From positions 124,001 through 188,000 of the forward strand of contig NZ_UETD01000006.1 in assembly GCF_900116855.1 (NCBI RefSeq): a stretch of DNA of 64,000 bases, written 5' to 3'. Below the pieces are notes generated by a model that ran no database searches, was not told the origin of the DNA, and saw only the letters and a list, made by a program, of their open reading frames with translations. Below are positions 17,031 to 25,043 of this stretch, in pieces (the first letter of the stretch is position 1; every line of letters begins with the position of its first letter). A program made the translations under genes and the position numbers. The DNA comes from Ruminococcus flavefaciens. GTDB taxonomy: Bacteria; Bacillota; Clostridia; Oscillospirales; Ruminococcaceae.

Positions 17031-17050
17031 TAGTTAGCGATTGCTAACTA
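17031..17050. promoter_or_regulatory. Palindromic operator at the ZIP transcription start
   Basis: TAGTTAGC-GATT-GCTAACTA: two perfect 8-base arms beginning 6 bases after the -10 box, that is, over the transcription start. This position suits a repressor. The gene product suggests a metal-sensing (DtxR/MntR- or Fur-like) protein, but the regulator itself is not in the window. Confidence 0.65.
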
Positions 17051-17064
17051 TGAAAGGAGTAATT

Positions 17065-17847
17065 ATGCTTGAAATTGTAAAAGGACTTTCCATACCGTTT
17101 CTTGGCACGTCCCTTGGCGCTGCCTGCGTCTTTGCAATGAAGAACAACTTCAGCATTACCATACAGCGCATACTTACAGGCTTTGCCGCAGGTGTCATGA
17201 CCGCCGCAAGCGTCTGGAGCCTTCTCATACCTGCCATAGAGCAGTCCGAGGAAAACATGGGACGTCTGGCATTCATACCTGCTGCAGCGGGCTTTCTCGC
17301 AGGAATAGCTTTCCTGCTGCTGCTCGACAGACTCATCCCACATCTTCACATGAACAGCGACAAGGCGGAAGGCATAAAGGCAAAGCTGTCAAAGAATACC
17401 ATGCTGCTCCTTGCCGTGACCCTCCACAATATCCCAGAGGGTATGGCTGTGGGAGTTGTCTATGCAGGACTTTTCTACGGTAATTCCAACATTTCCGCCG
17501 CCGAGGCCTTCGCCCTTGCACTTGGTATCGCCATTCAGAACTTCCCCGAGGGCGCTATAATCTCTATGCCCCTCCGCGCTGGCGGCATGAGCAAGCCAAA
17601 GGCTTTCCTCATGGGAGTTCTATCGGGAGCTGCCGAGCCTGTGGGAGCTATTCTCACCATTCTCGCCGCAGGTCTTGTCATACCTGCTATGCCTTATCTC
17701 CTCAGCTTCGCCGCAGGTGCCATGATATACGTCGTTGTGGAGGAGCTTATCCCCGAAATGTCCGAGGGAGAGCACTCCAACGTGGGTACTATCTCATTCG
17801 CAGGAGGCTTCACCGCCATGATGATACTGGACGTGGCTCTGGGCTGA
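17065..17847 (+). CDS. ZIP family divalent metal transporter
   Basis: A 260-residue inner-membrane protein with about eight hydrophobic helices. The ZIP signature helices are clear: LHNIPEGMAVGVVYAG in the fourth and IQNFPEGAIISMPLRAGG in the fifth, with the His/Glu pairs of the binuclear metal site. It probably imports zinc, iron or manganese. The start is the ATG at 17065 with AAAGGAG just upstream; the longer frame would begin inside the operator palindrome. Promoter and operator upstream indicate metal-responsive control. It is convergent with the GNAT gene, 6 bases away. Confidence 0.92.
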   Translation: MLEIVKGLSIPFLGTSLGAACVFAMKNNFSITIQRILTGFAAGVMTAASVWSLLIPAIEQSEENMGRLAFIPAAAGFLAGIAFLLLLDRLIPHLHMNSDKAEGIKAKLSKNTMLLLAVTLHNIPEGMAVGVVYAGLFYGNSNISAAEAFALALGIAIQNFPEGAIISMPLRAGGMSKPKAFLMGVLSGAAEPVGAILTILAAGLVIPAMPYLLSFAAGAMIYVVVEELIPEMSEGEHSNVGTISFAGGFTAMMILDVALG

Positions 17848-17853
17848 GAGCGC

Positions 17854-18309
17854 TCACAGCTTCTTTTCCATCTCATCATAGCAGAGGTAGTCTCCGCCGC
17901 TGCACTCTATACTGTTGTAGTCCTTGAAAATATAGCCCTTTTTCATGTAGATGGGCTTTGCAGGCAGTGACGCGGAAAGAACTATATTGTCATACCTCTC
18001 GGCAATGCGCTCCTCAGCAAAGGCAAGGAGCTTTCCGCCGTATCCCCTGCCCTGATATTCCGGCAGCACGAAAAGCCTGTTCAGCTCATTCTCCGCAGCA
18101 GTTACCGTTCCCGCTGGAACTCCGCCGTCGTAAAGTATATACACGCTGCCTGCGCTTATGTCCTTCATGATGTTTTCGGGACTGTGGTGGGCAATAAAGA
18201 ACTCCACCGCTCCCTTGGGATAATAGTGAGGATAGACCGCTCTTATAGTCTCATGCACTATTCGTTTTACCGTTTCCAGATCTGTTCTTTCTGCTCGTCT
18301 TATTACCAT
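17854..18309 (-). CDS. GNAT family N-acetyltransferase
   Basis: A 151-residue acetyl-CoA-dependent transferase. The acetyl-CoA binding motif is LFVLPEYQGRGYGGKLL, preceded by the strand AGTVTAAENELNRLF and followed by the C-terminal MKKGYIFKDY. The ATG at 18309 has AAAGGAGATGAGG in front. A longer in-frame start (18360) lies upstream of that site and is unlikely. The acceptor is unknown. Confidence 0.9.
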   Translation of the reverse strand: MVIRRAERTDLETVKRIVHETIRAVYPHYYPKGAVEFFIAHHSPENIMKDISAGSVYILYDGGVPAGTVTAAENELNRLFVLPEYQGRGYGGKLLAFAEERIAERYDNIVLSASLPAKPIYMKKGYIFKDYNSIECSGGDYLCYDEMEKKL

Positions 18310-18380
18310 ATCCTCATCTCCTTTACTGCTGATTATAGCATATAATCTTAGATAATACAATATCAGTTAATATTTATTAG

Positions 18381-18410
18381 TGTAGGGAACGCCGCCCTCG
18401 GCGTTCCGAT
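18381..18410. repeat. Short GC hairpin of the dispersed repeat family
   Basis: TGTAGG followed by GGAACGCC-gccctc-GGCGTTCC-GAT. It matches the TGTAGGGGACGGCGTTCCG segment inside the element at 7649-7983 and lies upstream of the nitroreductase promoter. Confidence 0.5.
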
Positions 18411-18444
18411 TCGCTTCTTGCGTAAGTATAATATCCGCTCATAC

Positions 18445-18473
18445 TTGAAAAAAACTGCTCTCGGTGCTATAAT
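18445..18473 (+). promoter_or_regulatory. Promoter of the nitroreductase gene
   Basis: TTGAAA (18445-18450), 17 bases, TATAAT (18468-18473), ending 29 bases before the start codon. Confidence 0.8.
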
Positions 18474-18502
18474 AATATTACATTTTTTAAGGAGGTCTTG
18501 AC

Positions 18503-19030
18503 ATGAACGATCTTACAAATATCATCAAGGAAAGAAGAAGCATACGCAAATTCACCTCGCAGCTCCCTGACAAGTCTCTCATCGATCAGGTCATCGAGGC
18601 AGGTATTTATGCAGCTTCGGGCAGAGGCAAGCAGGCTCCCGTAGTCATTGCTGTCACCAACAAGGAGCTCCGCCACCGTATAATGGAGGAGAACTGTGCT
18701 ATCGGCGGCTGGGACAAGGGCTTCGACCCATTCTACGGCGCTCCCGTTATCCTTCTGGTAATTGCTCCCGAGGAGATACCCACCTCTGTTTACGACGGAA
18801 GTCTCACCCTCGGCAACATGATGCTGAAGGCTCACGAGCTGGGACTGGGTACCTGCTGGATACACCGCGCCAAAGAGGAAATGGAAGGCGCTCTCGGTGA
18901 TGAGATACTGAACAAGGCAGGTCTCAGCGGTAAGTATATAGGCATTGGCCACCTCGCTCTCGGTTATCCCGACGGCGAAGCTGCTCCTATACCGCCCAGA
19001 AAGGATAACAGAGTCATCTACATCGACTGA
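18503..19030 (+). CDS. Nitroreductase family FMN-dependent oxidoreductase
   Basis: A 175-residue flavoprotein. The FMN phosphate-binding motif is near the N-terminus (ERRSIRKFTSQ), followed by AASGRGKQAP. LGLGTCWIHRA and IGHLALGYPDGE form the rest of the flavin site. The size is that of the small nitroreductase subgroup. It would reduce nitro compounds, quinones or other acceptors with NAD(P)H; the physiological substrate is unknown. AAGGAGG precedes the ATG. The gene is monocistronic. Confidence 0.92.
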   Translation: MNDLTNIIKERRSIRKFTSQLPDKSLIDQVIEAGIYAASGRGKQAPVVIAVTNKELRHRIMEENCAIGGWDKGFDPFYGAPVILLVIAPEEIPTSVYDGSLTLGNMMLKAHELGLGTCWIHRAKEEMEGALGDEILNKAGLSGKYIGIGHLALGYPDGEAAPIPPRKDNRVIYID

Positions 19031-19167
19031 TAGGCAGACACAGAAACTACAAGCCCTGAAGCATAAGGGCGGTACTAATATAGAAGATTTACAGTTTATT
19101 ATTGAGGAGGACCCTTTTGAAAAAGGGTCTCTCCTCAAACTCCTCCCCTAAAACTTTCAGCATTTAA

Positions 19168-19297
19168 TTTAGCCCAGACAGGGCGCTCCCAGTATTATAC
19201 TGGTTTTCACATCTTGTGTGCAGCGCCCTGTCTGGGCTAAATTCAGTTATAAAGTCTTTGGAAAAGGGGTTCGGGGTGACTCCCCGCAGTGCGGGGA
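19168..19297. repeat. Dispersed hairpin element, copy 1
   Basis: Perfect 20-base inverted arms: 19168-19187 (core AGCCCAGACAGGGCGC) and 19222-19241. They are followed by GTTATAAAGTCTTTGGAAAAG and a TCCCCGC-agt-GCGGGGA hairpin (19281-19297). A second copy with compensatory arm changes lies at 40792-40918. The region 19031-19613 contains no gene. Besides this element it holds a GGACCC/GGGTCT hairpin near 19110 and the lyase control region. Confidence 0.7.
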
Positions 19298-19466
19298 GAT
19301 GTCACGCAGTGACAGAGGGGCGCGCCTCCGTCAGAGGAGAACCTTTCCTCAGAAAGGTTTTTCCCCGATAATTTGCTATAACATTCTATATGAGTGTAGC
19401 CCTTATGTTTCGGGGCTTTGTTTATGTATCGGATAGTGCACTTGACAATGCGTTTTCAGCACATTA

Positions 19467-19495
19467 TTGTACATATCGTCCACTATTATGTACAA
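19467..19495. promoter_or_regulatory. Inverted repeat upstream of the rhamnogalacturonan lyase
   Basis: TTGTACAT (19467-19474) and ATGTACAA (19488-19495) are perfect complements, with centres 21 bases apart, located 29 bases before the -35 box. This is a plausible regulator site; the protein is unknown. Confidence 0.5.
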
Positions 19496-19523
19496 AAAGA
19501 AAGAAAAATGATACAATAAATCA

Positions 19524-19552
19524 TTGCTAAATCATGAATAAAATAGTATAAT
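19524..19552 (+). promoter_or_regulatory. Promoter of the rhamnogalacturonan lyase gene
   Basis: TTGCTA (19524-19529), 17 bases, TATAAT (19547-19552). An overlapping second TATAAT follows at once. Confidence 0.7.
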
Positions 19553-19613
19553 ATAATAGACATGGAGCTGATTTGTTCCGAAACGATGAAAAAAACACAC
19601 AGGGGGAATTAAA

Positions 19614-22286
19614 ATGAACCTAAAATTCAAACGTATCGTGGCTGCTGCTGCCTCTCTGGCGATAGCTGCGACCTCTAACCTCAGCGCAGCTTCGCTTCTG
19701 ACTGCCGATGCAGCCTACGGAGTGGGCGGAAACGGCGCTGCCATTATGGAGTACCTTGACCGCGGCATCTACGCTATCAAGTCGGGCAACGGTATGTTCG
19801 TAAGCTGGCGCTTCAACGCAAACGACGACGATAATGCCGAGTTCCAGCTGTTCCGCGACGATCAGCTCATCTACACAAGCAAGGCAGGCGATCCCACCAA
19901 CTACTGGGACGCAAGCGGCAATGCAAACTCAAATTACAGAGTTGATACCCTTGTGAACGGCACTGTGGTAAGCTCTGACGGCTGTCATTTCAGCTCCGGC
20001 TCCAATTACTTCGATATACCACTTGATGTTCCCAAGGGCGGAACTATCAACGGCGAGGCTTACAGCTACTCCCCCAATGACTGCTGCGTGGGAGATGTTG
20101 ACGGCGACGGTCAGTATGAGATCTTCCTTAAATGGGACCCCTCAAACTCAAAGGATAACTCTCAGGGAGGCTACACAGGAAATGTCTACATTGACTGCTA
20201 TACCCTGACGGGCAAGAAGCTCTGGCGAATAGATCTGGGCAGGAATATCCGTGCAGGTCAGCACTATACACAGATGGCTGTTGCGGACTTCGACTGTGAC
20301 GGCAAGGCTGAGTTCATAACCAAGACCTGCGACGGAACTGTTGACGGCACAGGCAAGGTAATCGGCAATGGAAGCGCAAACTATGTTGACAGCAACGGTA
20401 CTGTCCTGACAGGTCCGGAGTATATGACATTATTCGACGGTGCTACCGGAGCTGCTCTTGATACCATCGACTCCCCTGTGCCGAGAGGCGTTGCTACCGG
20501 CAACAACGCCAAGAGCACTTGGGGCGACAACTACGGTAACCGCTGCGAGCGATATAACTGCGCTATCGCTTATCTTGACGGAGTTCACCCCTCTGTTATC
20601 TACGGCAGAGGCTACTATACAAGACTTACCCTTTCAGCTGTTGACGTTAAGGACAAGAAGCTGGTGAAGAAGTGGGTATTCGACACAGGATTTGACAAGT
20701 CCAATCCTGCTTATGGCTGCGGAAACCATAACGTAATGGTCGCAGACTTCGACAATGACGGCAAGCAGGAGGTCTGCATGGGCGCCTGCGCTATCGACGA
20801 TGACGGAAAACTCCTCTGGTCCACAAAGAAGATGCACGGCGACGCTATGCACGTCGGAGACCTTGACCCCAATCATGAGGGTCAGGAGGTATTTATCTGC
20901 CACGAGGACGGCAACTACGGTATCTCCCTTGTTGACGGCAGAAACGGTCAGATAATCTGGCACTACGACGGCGACAAGGACACAGGACGCTGCTGCGCCG
21001 ACAATATCGTATCAGGTAACAGCGGTGCCGAGTTCTGGGGCTCAAGACCTGCTAATGCAGTATTCGACGTTACGGGCAAGCAGATAGGCAACAAATGGCC
21101 TTCTTCAAACTTCCTTATCTACTGGGACGGCGACCTTGAGCGCGAGCTGCTTGATAACATCACCATTACAGACGGTGCGGCTATAAACAATTATCCTGCA
21201 ATTTTTACAGCTTCAGGCTGTGCTTCCAACAACAGCACAAAGGCAGTTCCCTGTCTTACCGCAGATATCTTCGGCGACTGGCGCGAGGAGCTTGTGCTCA
21301 GGACTGAGGACAATTCCAAGCTCCGCATATTCTGCACGAACACCGAGACAAAGTACAGATTGACAACTCTCATGCATGATATGCAGTACCGTATGCAGGC
21401 AGGCTGTGAGCAGAGCTCATACAATCAGCCTCCTCACCCCAGCTTCTACCTCGGCACAGAGGCTCAGCTGCCCGCAAGACCCGACGTAAAGATGAACAAT
21501 ACTCCTCCCGAGCCCGTTAACGGCAAGCTGGTAAATAACCTTCTTGTGAAGGACTATAACAACTCCCTCGCATGGAAGCTCATGGAGTCAAACAGCATAA
21601 ACGGTCCTATCTACGGCGACAGAGACTTTACATACACAGAGCTGGCTTCCGAGCTTCAGGGCAGCGAATATATCATGACTGCCTGCAACTCCAAGAACAC
21701 CGACGGCGACCTTGCCGAGTTCACAGCTGCGGACAAGGCTGAGGTATATGTCCTCGTTGATACAAGAGAGGAAGAGGCAAATCTGGTTCCCTCATGGCTT
21801 TCGGGATACACAAGGACGGCGCTCACCGCTAAGTCCAGCAACGGCGTTGACTTCGTGGCTTACAAGAAGACCTTCGAGGCAGGCGAAAAGGTTCTCCTCG
21901 GCACTAACGGAATGACAGGCAATGTTATAAACTACACAGTTTTCGTAAAGGAACCCACAGTGGTAACTACAACGACTACCACAACTACCACAACAACGAC
22001 AACTACCACCACGACTACAACTACCACGACTGCTACCACAACCACAACAGCTCCTCCCGTAAGCAATGTGGTATGGGGCGACTCAAACTGTGACGGTACA
22101 GTTGAGCTGGCAGATGCTATACTTATCATGCAGGTACTTGCAAATCCCAATAAATACACCATTACCGATCAGGGCAGAGCAAATGCAGACGTTGACAGAT
22201 CCACAGTGGGTCTTACAGCGAATGACGCTTTCTACATTCAGGAGTATCTTCTCCACCTGAGAGATTCCCTTGATCCCAATGCATAA
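19614..22286 (+). CDS. Rhamnogalacturonan lyase (PL11) with dockerin
   Basis: An 890-residue secreted enzyme. Residues 1-34 are a signal peptide. Residues about 36-640 match the PL11 beta-propeller lyases: EYLDRGIYAIKSGNGMFVSWR, repeated calcium-type turns such as VGDVDGDGQYE, VADFDCDGKAE and VADFDNDGKQE, YGRGYYTRLTLSAVDVKD, and IFGDWREELVLRTED. It would cleave the rhamnose-galacturonate backbone of rhamnogalacturonan I by elimination. A middle domain (about 650-780) of unknown fold follows, then a Thr-rich linker (about 783-808) and a dockerin (about 820-890: GDSNCDGTVELADAILIMQ ... LTANDAFYIQEYLL) with two calcium-binding repeats. The dockerin would attach it to a cellulosomal cohesin. AGGGGGAA precedes the ATG. 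Confidence 0.93.
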   Translation: MNLKFKRIVAAAASLAIAATSNLSAASLLTADAAYGVGGNGAAIMEYLDRGIYAIKSGNGMFVSWRFNANDDDNAEFQLFRDDQLIYTSKAGDPTNYWDASGNANSNYRVDTLVNGTVVSSDGCHFSSGSNYFDIPLDVPKGGTINGEAYSYSPNDCCVGDVDGDGQYEIFLKWDPSNSKDNSQGGYTGNVYIDCYTLTGKKLWRIDLGRNIRAGQHYTQMAVADFDCDGKAEFITKTCDGTVDGTGKVIGNGSANYVDSNGTVLTGPEYMTLFDGATGAALDTIDSPVPRGVATGNNAKSTWGDNYGNRCERYNCAIAYLDGVHPSVIYGRGYYTRLTLSAVDVKDKKLVKKWVFDTGFDKSNPAYGCGNHNVMVADFDNDGKQEVCMGACAIDDDGKLLWSTKKMHGDAMHVGDLDPNHEGQEVFICHEDGNYGISLVDGRNGQIIWHYDGDKDTGRCCADNIVSGNSGAEFWGSRPANAVFDVTGKQIGNKWPSSNFLIYWDGDLERELLDNITITDGAAINNYPAIFTASGCASNNSTKAVPCLTADIFGDWREELVLRTEDNSKLRIFCTNTETKYRLTTLMHDMQYRMQAGCEQSSYNQPPHPSFYLGTEAQLPARPDVKMNNTPPEPVNGKLVNNLLVKDYNNSLAWKLMESNSINGPIYGDRDFTYTELASELQGSEYIMTACNSKNTDGDLAEFTAADKAEVYVLVDTREEEANLVPSWLSGYTRTALTAKSSNGVDFVAYKKTFEAGEKVLLGTNGMTGNVINYTVFVKEPTVVTTTTTTTTTTTTTTTTTTTTTTATTTTTAPPVSNVVWGDSNCDGTVELADAILIMQVLANPNKYTITDQGRANADVDRSTVGLTANDAFYIQEYLLHLRDSLDPNA

Positions 22287-22291
22287 TATTC

Positions 22292-22322
22292 AAGGCTGTA
22301 CGGAGCTCCGTACAGCCTTTTT
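22292..22322 (+). terminator. Terminator after the rhamnogalacturonan lyase
   Basis: A perfect stem AAGGCTGTACGG/CCGTACAGCCTT with an AGCT loop, followed by a T run. Confidence 0.92.
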
Positions 22323-22407
22323 CATGCACTTTTTTGCACCTGATATGTAATACTGCTCCTGCTGTACCCTAAGCACTTATCACTAATAACTGATATTTTT
22401 TTATGAC

Positions 22408-22436
22408 TTGCAATTGAAAGTATTATATGCTATACT
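22408..22436 (+). promoter_or_regulatory. Promoter of the methyltransferase gene at 22466
   Basis: TTGCAA (22408-22413), 17 bases, TATACT (22431-22436). Confidence 0.7.
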
Positions 22437-22465
22437 GTAATATATTTTACATCAGGAGGGATACC

Positions 22466-23260
22466 ATGAACATCATAAACAAGGATATCGACGGCGGAAA
22501 AGCCTTCGATTGGGGAAAGACTTCGGAAAGCTACGCTAAATACAGAGATATTTACCCTCAGGAGTTCTACAGCTGCCTGACAGAACGAGGACTCTGCATA
22601 AAGGGTCAGCACGTCCTTGACCTCGGTACGGGTACGGGTGTTATACCGCGGAATATGTACCGCTTCGGAGCTAAGTGGACGGGCTGTGATATCTCCGAGA
22701 ACCAGATAGAACAGGCTAAGCTCCTCGCAGAAAAAGAGGGCATGGATATAGACTTCTTCGCAGCTCCTGCCGAGGAGATATCCTTCCCGTCAGGCACCTT
22801 TGACGTTATAACTGCCTGTCAGTGCTTCTGGTACTTCGACCACAAGACCGTGGCGCCCATACTGGCTGATCTGCTCGGCGCCGACGGCAGGCTCTGCGTC
22901 ATGCAGATGGCATGGCTGCCCTTTGATGATCCTATCGCGGGCAAAAGTGAAGAGCTTGTGCTGAAATACAATCCCACATGGACGGGCGGCGGCTGGACAA
23001 GGCAGCCGGTACACATAGATGAAGCCGTGCTGGAGCACTTCACCATCGAGGAGCAGATAGGCTTCGATGTGAGTATCCCCTTTACCCGTGAGAGCTGGAA
23101 CGGCAGAATGAAAGCCTGCCGCGGTGTTCAGGCTTCTCTCTCCGAGGAGGAGACTGTCCGCTGGGAAAAGGAGCATATGCAGTTCCTTAGTGAAACAGCT
23201 CCCGAGAAGTTCGATATACTCCACTATGCAGCCATAGCTGTACTGAAAAAGAAAGCATGA
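22466..23260 (+). CDS. Class I SAM-dependent methyltransferase
   Basis: A 264-residue cytoplasmic methyltransferase. Motif I is VLDLGTGTGVIPRNM, motif II GCDISENQIEQAK, and post-I motifs FDVITACQCFWYFD and LGADGRLCVMQMAW follow in order. The FDWGKTSESYAKYRDIYP N-terminus is typical of the small-molecule/UbiE-like group in Firmicutes. The substrate is unknown. The ATG at 22466 has AGGAGGG 6 bases upstream; the longer frame begins at the -10 box and is excluded. It is convergent with the LCM-type methyltransferase across a shared terminator. Confidence 0.9.
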   Translation: MNIINKDIDGGKAFDWGKTSESYAKYRDIYPQEFYSCLTERGLCIKGQHVLDLGTGTGVIPRNMYRFGAKWTGCDISENQIEQAKLLAEKEGMDIDFFAAPAEEISFPSGTFDVITACQCFWYFDHKTVAPILADLLGADGRLCVMQMAWLPFDDPIAGKSEELVLKYNPTWTGGGWTRQPVHIDEAVLEHFTIEEQIGFDVSIPFTRESWNGRMKACRGVQASLSEEETVRWEKEHMQFLSETAPEKFDILHYAAIAVLKKKA

Positions 23261-23279
23261 TCCCACGATTGAAACACAA

Positions 23280-23318
23280 AGCCCCGAGGCGTTTTTCTCA
23301 ACGCTTCGGGGCTGTTTT
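23280..23318. terminator. Bidirectional terminator between two methyltransferase genes
   Basis: AGCCCCGAGGCGTT pairs with AACGCTTCGGGGCT (one G-U), with a TTTCTC loop. T residues follow on the plus strand and A residues precede it, so it can serve both convergent genes. Confidence 0.9.
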
Positions 23319-24103
23319 TATCGTTCAAATCTGTAAACCGCCAGTCTGTCCATAACTTTATTGAACAGCTTGCTTCCTATCTTGCCGATGAGAGAATACT
23401 TCTTTATCTCCTCAAAGAAGTTTATCTCCTTGACAAAGCTGAGACCGCTGCACAGTGACTCCGCTTCCCTGCCGCTCTCAATTCCCCAGCCGAATGAAGC
23501 CTTGGTATTCTTTACTGTATCGTGGTGGCTGCTGTTCTTTACCGCAAAGGGGTGCATTATCTCAGCCAGTATGTAGCCGTTTCCGAAATAGCTGCATATA
23601 TGTTCAAAAAGAGAGCTGACCTGCTCCTCACTGAAATACATGAGGAGTCCCTCGGCGATGATGATAGTAACGCCCTCATTGGGTATGCCCTCTGTCCATT
23701 CTGTGCCTGTCAGGTCCCCTGCTTTCATGAACTCGCGTTCACGTTCGGAAAAGACCTTCTTTCTCAGCTCAATGGAGTCTGGAAGGTCAATATTGTACCA
23801 CCTTACTCTGCCGTTGTCAACTCTGGAAAAACGGTCGTCAAAGCCGCATCCGATATTGACACACACGGCATCGGGGTACTTTTCCAGAAGCTTCTTCACC
23901 TCATTGTCGAAAAGTATGGTCCTTGCGACTACTCCCTCATGGGACATATATTTGTCGTACTTCTTGGTATCTATACCGAGTCCGTCGATGATCTCAACGG
24001 CTTTTGCATCGTATATCCTGTGATCGCTTCTCTTGCTCTCATCTGCCTTTATTGCAAGGGGGATAAGTGCGGTTTCCTGAACGTCTCCGAGTTTAAGTTC
24101 CAT
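23318..24103 (-). CDS. LCM/Tcmp-type O-methyltransferase
   Basis: A 261-residue methyltransferase of the leucine carboxyl methyltransferase superfamily. The features are VQETALIPLAIKADES at the N-terminus, the SAM-binding VCVNIGCGFDDRFSRV, WYNIDLPDSIELR, and TIIIAEGLLMYFSEEQV. Bacterial members act on small molecules such as polyketide-like carboxylates or osmolytes; the substrate here is unknown. The ATG at 24103 has GAAGGAGAA upstream, and the longer in-frame start (24145) falls within the MerR-gene terminator. A small-molecule O-methyltransferase about 20 kb from a PKS operon is probably unrelated to it. Confidence 0.87.
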   Translation of the reverse strand: MELKLGDVQETALIPLAIKADESKRSDHRIYDAKAVEIIDGLGIDTKKYDKYMSHEGVVARTILFDNEVKKLLEKYPDAVCVNIGCGFDDRFSRVDNGRVRWYNIDLPDSIELRKKVFSEREREFMKAGDLTGTEWTEGIPNEGVTIIIAEGLLMYFSEEQVSSLFEHICSYFGNGYILAEIMHPFAVKNSSHHDTVKNTKASFGWGIESGREAESLCSGLSFVKEINFFEEIKKYSLIGKIGSKLFNKVMDRLAVYRFER

Positions 24104-24126
24104 ATCAAGTTCTCCTTCAGCAAAAT

Positions 24127-24151
24127 AAAAAGGTGCATTGAGCACCTTTTT
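24127..24151 (-). terminator. Terminator of the MerR gene
   Basis: AAAAAGGTGC-attga-GCACCTTTTT, a 10-bp stem with T residues on the minus strand, 35 bases past the MerR stop. It lies just upstream of the methyltransferase start. Confidence 0.82.
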
Positions 24152-24185
24152 ATTATATCACAGAAGATCATACAAATCATATTTG

Positions 24186-24911
24186 TTAGCCTAAGCAAAC
24201 CTCTATTGCGGCTGCCGTAAACTCCGCTGTACCCTTTCCGCCTGCCCTGTCGATGTTCTCCGTAAACTCTCCGCCTGCCGCGTACATCTTTCCAAGTCCT
24301 CGGAGTATCTCATCGGTGCAGGTGTACATATTCTCGGTTATGAAGCTTTGCAGCTTTCTCACCTGTGCCTGCGCCTCGGGACTGTCGGGACTGCCGCCTT
24401 TCAGCTCGCCGAACTCCGCAAACAACGTCATAAATCGCTCTGTGAGCTGATCGTTCTCCGCGGCTGTGCGCTTGCTGTCCTTTTCCTCAAACTCCTTGTA
24501 TTCGGGGGTATCTCCCCATTCTGCCTTTGCCCTCTGTGCGTATTCATCAAGCTTTGATCTGTCAAATGCAGTAAAATCCACTGCTCTCACTCCTAACATT
24601 TTTATTCCCCGAGCGAAGTCGATAAGCTTCTGAAGGTGCTGCTTTTTCAGCTCAAGCAGTTCTATCTGCTGATCAAGAGCCTTTCTGCGGTCAAATTCTT
24701 TCCGCCCCATGATACCAATTATATCTTTAAGCGGAAACTCAAGCTCACGAAAAAGCAGTATCTGCTGCAATCTCTCCAGTGCCGTATCGTCATACAGCCT
24801 GTAACCGCCCTCGGTGTGATCCGAGGGACTCAGCAGCCCGATCTTGTCATAGTATCTGAGAGTGCGTATACTCACTCCCGTAAGCTCACTGACCTGTTTT
24901 ACCGTCATCAT
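24186..24911 (-). CDS. MerR family regulator with TipAS-like effector domain
   Basis: A 241-residue regulator. Residues 1-70 are a MerR winged helix (TVKQVSELTGVSIRTLRYYDKIGLLSPS, then GGYRLYDD). A coiled dimerisation helix follows (LDQQIELLELKKQHLQKLIDFA). Residues about 125-241 match the TipAS drug-binding domain (EYKEFEEKDSKRT ... FITENMYTCTDEILRGLGKMYA). TipA-like proteins bind thiopeptide or other hydrophobic ligands and activate their own promoters. The ATG at 24911 lies 8 bases from GGAGG. The promoter upstream has the 19-base spacer and dyad of MerR targets, so autoregulation is very likely. Confidence 0.93.
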   Translation of the reverse strand: MMTVKQVSELTGVSIRTLRYYDKIGLLSPSDHTEGGYRLYDDTALERLQQILLFRELEFPLKDIIGIMGRKEFDRRKALDQQIELLELKKQHLQKLIDFARGIKMLGVRAVDFTAFDRSKLDEYAQRAKAEWGDTPEYKEFEEKDSKRTAAENDQLTERFMTLFAEFGELKGGSPDSPEAQAQVRKLQSFITENMYTCTDEILRGLGKMYAAGGEFTENIDRAGGKGTAEFTAAAIEVCLG

Positions 24912-24938
24912 CTCAATGACCTCCTCTCGTGTGATCTC

Positions 24939-24969
24939 AGTATAGACCATGACGTAACGTCAGAGTCAA
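24939..24969 (-). promoter_or_regulatory. MerR-type autoregulated promoter and operator
   Basis: On the minus strand TTGACT (24969-24964) and TATACT (24944-24939) are separated by 19 bases, the long spacer characteristic of MerR-activated promoters. The spacer contains TGACG-TTA-CGTCA within a larger imperfect dyad (GAC..TGACG..CGTCA..GTC, 24945-24967). Confidence 0.88.
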
Positions 24970-25043
24970 TAGTCCCCCGAGAACTTTGTAGGAACTCACA
25001 AAAAGCGTCTGTATGTATTATTGAAAATGCATACAATTCATTG

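Noticed and set aside
21932..22162. Valine-only frame opposite the lyase linker
   Set aside because: It is the complement of the Thr-codon repeat in the linker of the rhamnogalacturonan lyase and has no ribosome site.
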